Both the position numbers and the translations under genes were made by a program. Source: Rhodosporidiobolus odoratus (Eukaryota > Basidiomycota > Microbotryomycetes > Sporidiobolales > Sporidiobolaceae). Taken from it: 64,000 bases of DNA. Positions 59,874 through 64,000 of this stretch are shown here, in pieces. The stretch lies in contig JAOANU010000002.1 of assembly GCA_034387635.1 (NCBI GenBank), forward strand, positions 992,001 through 1,056,000, read 5' to 3'. The notes below the pieces were generated by a model. The model had not been told where the DNA came from. It made no database searches and saw nothing but the letters and a program-made list of their open reading frames with translations. Positions within the stretch are counted from its first letter, which is position 1. Each line of letters starts with the position of its first letter.

Positions 59874-62189
59874 ATGACTGTTACTGACTCTGCTACCCCT
59901 CCGCGAGCAGAATTACAACTCTCGTCTCCGTCGCCTCCCTCCAGTTCAGCCAACATGAACCGCAACATCAAGCCAGAACCCGCCGCTCCTTCCTCCTCCC
60001 ACGACGCCCCCATGCCCTCTCCCCTTCCCTCCTCCTCCTCTTCCATTTCCTACACTGACTTCGTCCTCCGTTCCACCGCACCCGCCTCCACCTCAGGCTG
60101 GAAACACAACCTCATGAAGTTCAACGCCCTCGGAAACCGTACCATCGATCCCACGAACGACGACCTCTTCCAGCGCCCGGTCAAGCTCAATCGGAAAGAC
60201 CCTCGCACGGTCAGGAGGTTGACGGATGAGGATCGGGAAAGGCATAACTCGAGGGCGATGTACAGGGCTGCAGCGGCTGCGGGGCAGATGGACGTTGACG
60301 TCAAGCCAGAAGACGGTGTCAAGGGAGAGGACGGCGTCAAGGGGGAAGATGGCACCTCGACCAAGGCGGAAAAGGAAGAACTCGACCCAGAGCTGGTGGG
60401 GAAAGGCGCGAACGGAGCTGGCGTACCAAATCGTCGAGGACCAGGAGGGCAGTTCAAGAAGAAGACAAAGCGGGTCTATGTTTCTTCGGAAGAGGCGAGG
60501 CGGTTGAAGAGGGAAGAATGGCAGCCCTGGGTGCTCGAGGACGACGAGGGCAAGGAGCGATGGATTGGCCGGCTCGAGGGAGGTGCGGGAGATACGGATG
60601 CTGCAGGAGGGAAGTCTGGCGGTGGAACCGCTGCTGAGCAAGGCAAGATCGCTCAGGGGGGCAAAAACGGTTCGGGTCTGCAAGGATGGAGGCCAGCGGC
60701 GACGGGTAGTGACGCCGGAGGCGGAGGAAGCTGCTACGTTGCTTTCGTCTTTGGCGACAATGGAGACGAGTTCAAGGTCGTACCCATCAACCGATGGTAC
60801 CGCTTCAGCCAGGGGCCAAAGTACCTTACTTTGGCGGAGGAGGAAGCAGAGGCAGAAGTGCGTTGCGCTTTCCCCTTTCTTCCTGTCCCTTTGCGCATGC
60901 TCATACGCGAAGGCTACAGTACGCCCGCCAGCAAAAATCGAAAGAGCCCGAACGCTGGATCATGCATCGCCGCGCCGCTCCTGCCCCTTCCTCCGGCTCT
61001 TCCACACCCCGCGCCTCATCTTCCAGTAACAGCGGCGTCTCTGCTTCTGCCCTTCGGTCTCGCATGATGGCGAAATCAGCGGTTGGCACCCGCGTTGACA
61101 ATACCGAAGCGAACGAGAGGGGCAGGTCAAAGATCAAGACGGTCGTTTCGGCAGGAGGAGCAGGAAAGAAGAAGCGGGGAGGACAGGACCAAGATGACGA
61201 CGAGTTCGACTATGAGGAGGACTTCCAGGACGACGAGGAGGGCATTGCCAAGATAGACGATTTGGCGGACGAGGCGGAGGCGAAGGAGTTAGAGGTGCAT
61301 CGCCTCCGGTTTTCCTCCTTTTGCTTCCCTCAGACTCGTTGCTGACTCTGTTTGGCCGCTTCTCTTCTAGGAACGAATCCGTCGGGAAATGCGCGCTGCC
61401 GAACGACCAGAGCAAATCCCGGATGACGACGACGAGGAGGAGATCGAAAGATTGACGGGCACCGGGAAGCAGGTCAAGAAGATGATGAAGAAGTCGGACA
61501 AGACGGGCGCTTACGAGTCAGACGAGGATGAGGAGAACCCGTATGCGAGTGTAGGTTCTTTCCCCTTTTTTTGTTCATCTTCTTTCTCCTGCCCCGATTG
61601 CTTCCTGAGTCGCCCTTGCTCTTCAACTCCGCATCCCAGCTCCTGATACACGGACTCACTTTGTCCCTCCCTGCAGTCCGACGAAGACTCGGACGCCGCT
61701 TCCGCCACCTCCGGTTCGCGCGATCGTCCCTCCAGCCGTGCCGCCTCTCCCAATCCCCACTCAGCCCGCAACGACTCCCGCTCGCGCGCCGGTACTCCCT
61801 CGGGTTCTGGCTCCGCCCTGCTCGCCAAGCGTGCCACTTCCCCTCACAGCAGTCGAGGCGTCTCTCCCTCTTCCGGCAAACGCAAGCGCGAGATGTCGGC
61901 CGAAGCGAGCGACTCGGACGCAGACGGCGGCAAGAGGCGCAAGAATGGAAAAGCAGGAGGGAAGGCCAAGAGCCCTTCACCTGGAGCACCGGTCGCCTTG
62001 CTCACTCAGCAGGATTTGGTCGCCTTCTTCAAGACGAGACCGGGGCAGAACGCGGCGACTAAGGATGTGTTGACCTACTTCAGGAAGCAGATCAAGGGGG
62101 ATGAGAGGAATAAGGCGGTTATCGGAGGGTTGTTGCAGGCGGTCGCGAACCTTGATGGGGGGATGTTGGTGCTCAAGGCTGGGTTGTGA
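59874..62189 (+). CDS. TFG1: Transcription initiation factor IIF alpha subunit
   Basis: TFIIF-alpha (Rap74) binds RNA polymerase II with TFIIF-beta during promoter binding and early elongation. The N-terminal dimerisation domain includes WKHNLMKFNALGNRTIDPTN, PVKLNRKDPRTVRR, WVLEDDEGKERWIGRLEGG, SCYVAFVFGDNGDEFKVVPI and NRWYRFSQGPKYLTLAEEEA. An acidic and basic middle region follows (FDYEEDFQDDEEGIAKIDDL; DDDDEEEIERLTGTGKQVKK). The C-terminal winged helix reads LLTQQDLVAFFKTRPGQNAA and VLTYFRKQIKGDERNKAVIG, TGA 62187-62189. Three introns near 60860, 61294 and 61552. A threefold VKxEDG repeat is at 60300-60355. Met at 59955 (MNRNIKPEP) is an alternative start. Confidence 0.92.
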
Positions 62190-62539
62190 GGGGCGGTGAC
62201 GGTGGCGTAGCGTCCCTCGTTCGGCTCACCTCGTCCTTCCAAACTTGTTCCAAGCCTGCTGCATAGCCCGGTCTGTTGTCTCCCCAGTCTCTCATGAAGT
62301 ATCCGCCACGTGCAGCTGAAGAAGCACGGGCGACCGGCGCCAGTTTACTATTCCATGCGTTCCGACAGATGCGAGACAAGAGACCAAGATGAGCAGAGGG
62401 AAAGACGAAAGAGTGTGGCGAGAGGAAGAAGGAAGAAAAGCAGAAATGCGGATGCGAAGGAACACGACTAGGCGAACTCTTGCAGAGGTGTGGAAGAAAT
62501 GAGTGGTGAGAGAGAAAAACGACGGCGAGGCAGTCGGGC
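62190..62539. other. Convergent 3' region
   Basis: Between the stops of TFG1 and the RlpA-like gene. No gene supported. Confidence 0.4.
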
Positions 62540-63475
62540 TCAGTCCTGGGGAGGGAAGAGTCGTCAGAAAAGGGCCGTGTCTGCGAAGAGCCCGGGAAAA
62601 AGCTGAGCGACATACCGAGAAGTCCCACGAGACGGTGAGCACGCCAGAGTCGAGATTGCCGATAGCCTTGAATGCAGCCTCGGAGAGGTCGATAGAGGCG
62701 GAAGACTCGCACGAGGGGCACTCGTCGGCCACGGTCGCAGTGACAGATTTCGAGTTGGCTGATGAAAAGAAGCACCCGTCAGTACAGGCTGCGCGGCGTC
62801 AGACGCACCACGAAGAGGAAGCGTACCGGTGTTGGTGATCGTGACTGTCTTACCGCAATGACCGCCAGAGCCGTACATGCTTGACTGAAGGGCGATGATC
62901 TTGTCCGAGTCAGAGTGGACAGTCCCGCAGGCGCCGGCCACGCCGCCTTGAGTGTAGTAGGTGGCCTTACCCGAGTAACTTGAGCTCGAAGACGACGACG
63001 ACGAGGAAGACGAAGACGAAGACGAAGACGAAGACGAAGACGAAGACGAAGACGAAGACGAAGAGGAAGAGGACGTTGTGGATTTGGAGGAAGAGGATTC
63101 CGATTTGCTTGAATTGGTGGTTACAGCCGAGTTGTCGTCGCCTGATCCTCCGGAACCGCTCGAAGCCGCAGCTGTCTTCTTTGAGCCACCTGTAGCCACA
63201 ATATCGTCAGCTTTGGCTTGCTGCTGTACCCGAGCCCACAGGAACTTACCGCTCTGCTTCTGTCGCCATCCGCTTTTTCGCCTCCTCACCACCAGTCTCG
63301 GTTTGTCCTCCGTTTGTTCGAAGTCACGCAGGCGCAGGTCGACCTCAGTGTCGGCGATAGTGGGCTGGCGGACAGCGAGCCCGGCATCAGAGCGGCGGAC
63401 ACGGCGCTCAAAGGCGGCCGAGGCGGAGGTCGCAGCGAGAAGGGAAATGAAGAGGGTGAGAACAGTCGGCTTCAT
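62540..63475 (-). CDS. Secreted RlpA-like / expansin-family double-psi beta-barrel protein
   Basis: Proteins of this group are small secreted, wall-binding double-psi barrels related to expansins and barwin, usually without known enzyme activity. From ATG 63475 the signal peptide is MKPTVLTLFISLLAATSASA. A region with Arg-Arg pairs follows, then an intron (near 63249-63191) and a Ser-rich linker including about 40 serines. The barrel starts YSGKATYYTQGGVAGACGTV, with DSDKIIALQSSMYG and HCGKTVTITNT, and after an intron (about 62826-62760) NSKSVTATVADECPSCESS, IDLSEAAFKAIGNLDSGVL and VSWDF. A last intron adds only Ser-Asp and TGA at 62540. Conserved Cys and the VADxCxxC motif match the family. 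The Ser-rich stalk is probably O-mannosylated, an inference. Confidence 0.85.
63006..63062 (+). repeat. Coding hexanucleotide microsatellite (GAAGAC)n
   Basis: The plus strand shows about nine near-perfect GAAGAC units, flanked by looser GAC and GAA triplets (62993-63075). On the coding minus strand it reads alternating TCT and TCG, so every codon is serine. Gain or loss of units keeps the frame and only changes the stalk length of the RlpA-like protein. Confidence 0.85.
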
Positions 63476-64000
63476 GGTGGAATCGGTGCAGATGTCGATA
63501 TAGAGCGCAGCTCGAAGGTTAGGTGGAGTCGAGAGGGAGAGAAAGGGCAAGGTGAGGTAGCTGTTGAGTGAACAGGCAAATTGGTCCGTTCTGTAATCTC
63601 GACGTGGGACAGCGAGTTGACCTCACCTTGCTGCAAAGGGAAAGCTCGCCGGGAGTATTGCAGAAGGAAGAAGAGGCGAACTCGATGTCACCTCTTATAG
63701 GCGCAGGTTCATTGCGTAAAACGGGGTCGAACTGCGAACACTGCGCAACGGCGATTTTCCATTTCACTCACTGCTCGACGTGACAAATACCTGCACGGCG
63801 TTTGCAGGGCGTCCGCGCAGGCTTGCAAGAATGGGCACTGCTCGAAGCTGTGGCCTGCGGCTCATGGGCAACGCGGGGCGGGCGAAGGCTCAAAAGCGCC
63901 AGAAAAGGGCAGCGGCCTTCTCAACCGAATCGCACGTTCACCTTTTGTACCTTCATAACGGCTTTTCAGCTCGCAATACGCACACCAGCCTGCAGATTAG
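63476..64000. promoter_or_regulatory. Upstream region of RlpA-like gene
   Basis: Promoter side of the last gene, running to the window edge. A TATA-like CTATAAGAG on the minus strand lies near 63700, about 220 bp before the start codon; its use is unproven. No gene is supported. Confidence 0.4.

Overview
The window looks like nuclear DNA of a GC-rich basidiomycete yeast, most likely a red yeast of the Rhodotorula/Rhodosporidium type (Pucciniomycotina). That placement is inference. It rests on protein-coding genes cut by many short GT-AG introns (mostly 45-120 nt, often with CTGAC or CTAAC just upstream of the acceptor), strong C/G preference at third codon positions, Ser/Pro/Ala-rich disordered extensions, and basidiomycete-style residues in the glucan synthase drug-target motifs. 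No insertion sequence, phage, CRISPR array or operon is visible; every feature fits a eukaryotic chromosome.

Layout. 1-13.6 kb: MPE1 (partial, minus), an NTF2-like gene, prefoldin subunit 2 (minus), the complex I 23-kDa Fe-S subunit, a STEEP1-like gene, an unrecognised eight-exon gene, RAD14/XPA and TMA22/DENR (minus). 13.8-23.5 kb: a large choline/ethanolamine kinase (minus), an F-box protein, an unrecognised membrane-anchored disordered protein (minus) and YOS1. 24-35.3 kb: condensin subunit YCG1 and the 1,3-beta-glucan synthase FKS1. 35.9-42.9 kb: an unrecognised seven-exon gene (minus), a secreted CPL1-like cysteine-rich protein (minus), about 2.2 kb with no supportable gene, then UTP15. 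43.1-55.8 kb: TIP20/RINT1 (minus), a fumarylacetoacetate-hydrolase family gene with a reading-frame puzzle, a possible 48-residue gene (minus), a large disordered protein with EPSFLL repeats (minus), a PPIL3-type cyclophilin and indoleamine 2,3-dioxygenase. 56-63.5 kb: an intron-containing tRNA-Gly(CCC), an unrecognised Gly/Arg-rich gene (minus), a flavin amine oxidase (minus), TFIIF-alpha TFG1 and a secreted RlpA-like expansin-family protein (minus).

The genes are mostly independent housekeeping functions: RNA 3'-end processing, transcription, rRNA processing, translation recycling, DNA repair, chromosome condensation, ER/Golgi traffic, respiration, NAD synthesis and lipid head-group activation. 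Three encode cell-wall or secreted-surface functions (FKS1, CPL1-like, RlpA-like). Several gene pairs are head-to-head with short shared promoters: TIP20/FAH 157 bp, PFDN2/NDUFS8 269 bp, choline kinase/F-box 298 bp, amine oxidase/TFG1 311 bp.

The most interesting observations are gene-structure oddities (an initiation codon split by an intron, a coding exon consisting only of ATG, an 8-nt microexon, a possible GC-AG intron, the FAH frame conflict), four phase-consistent but unrecognised intron-rich genes, natural substitutions in both FKS1 echinocandin hot spots, and a repeated EPSFLL motif in a protein that also carries an SxIP peptide. Exon borders were worked out by eye from splice signals and reading phase and need RNA evidence.
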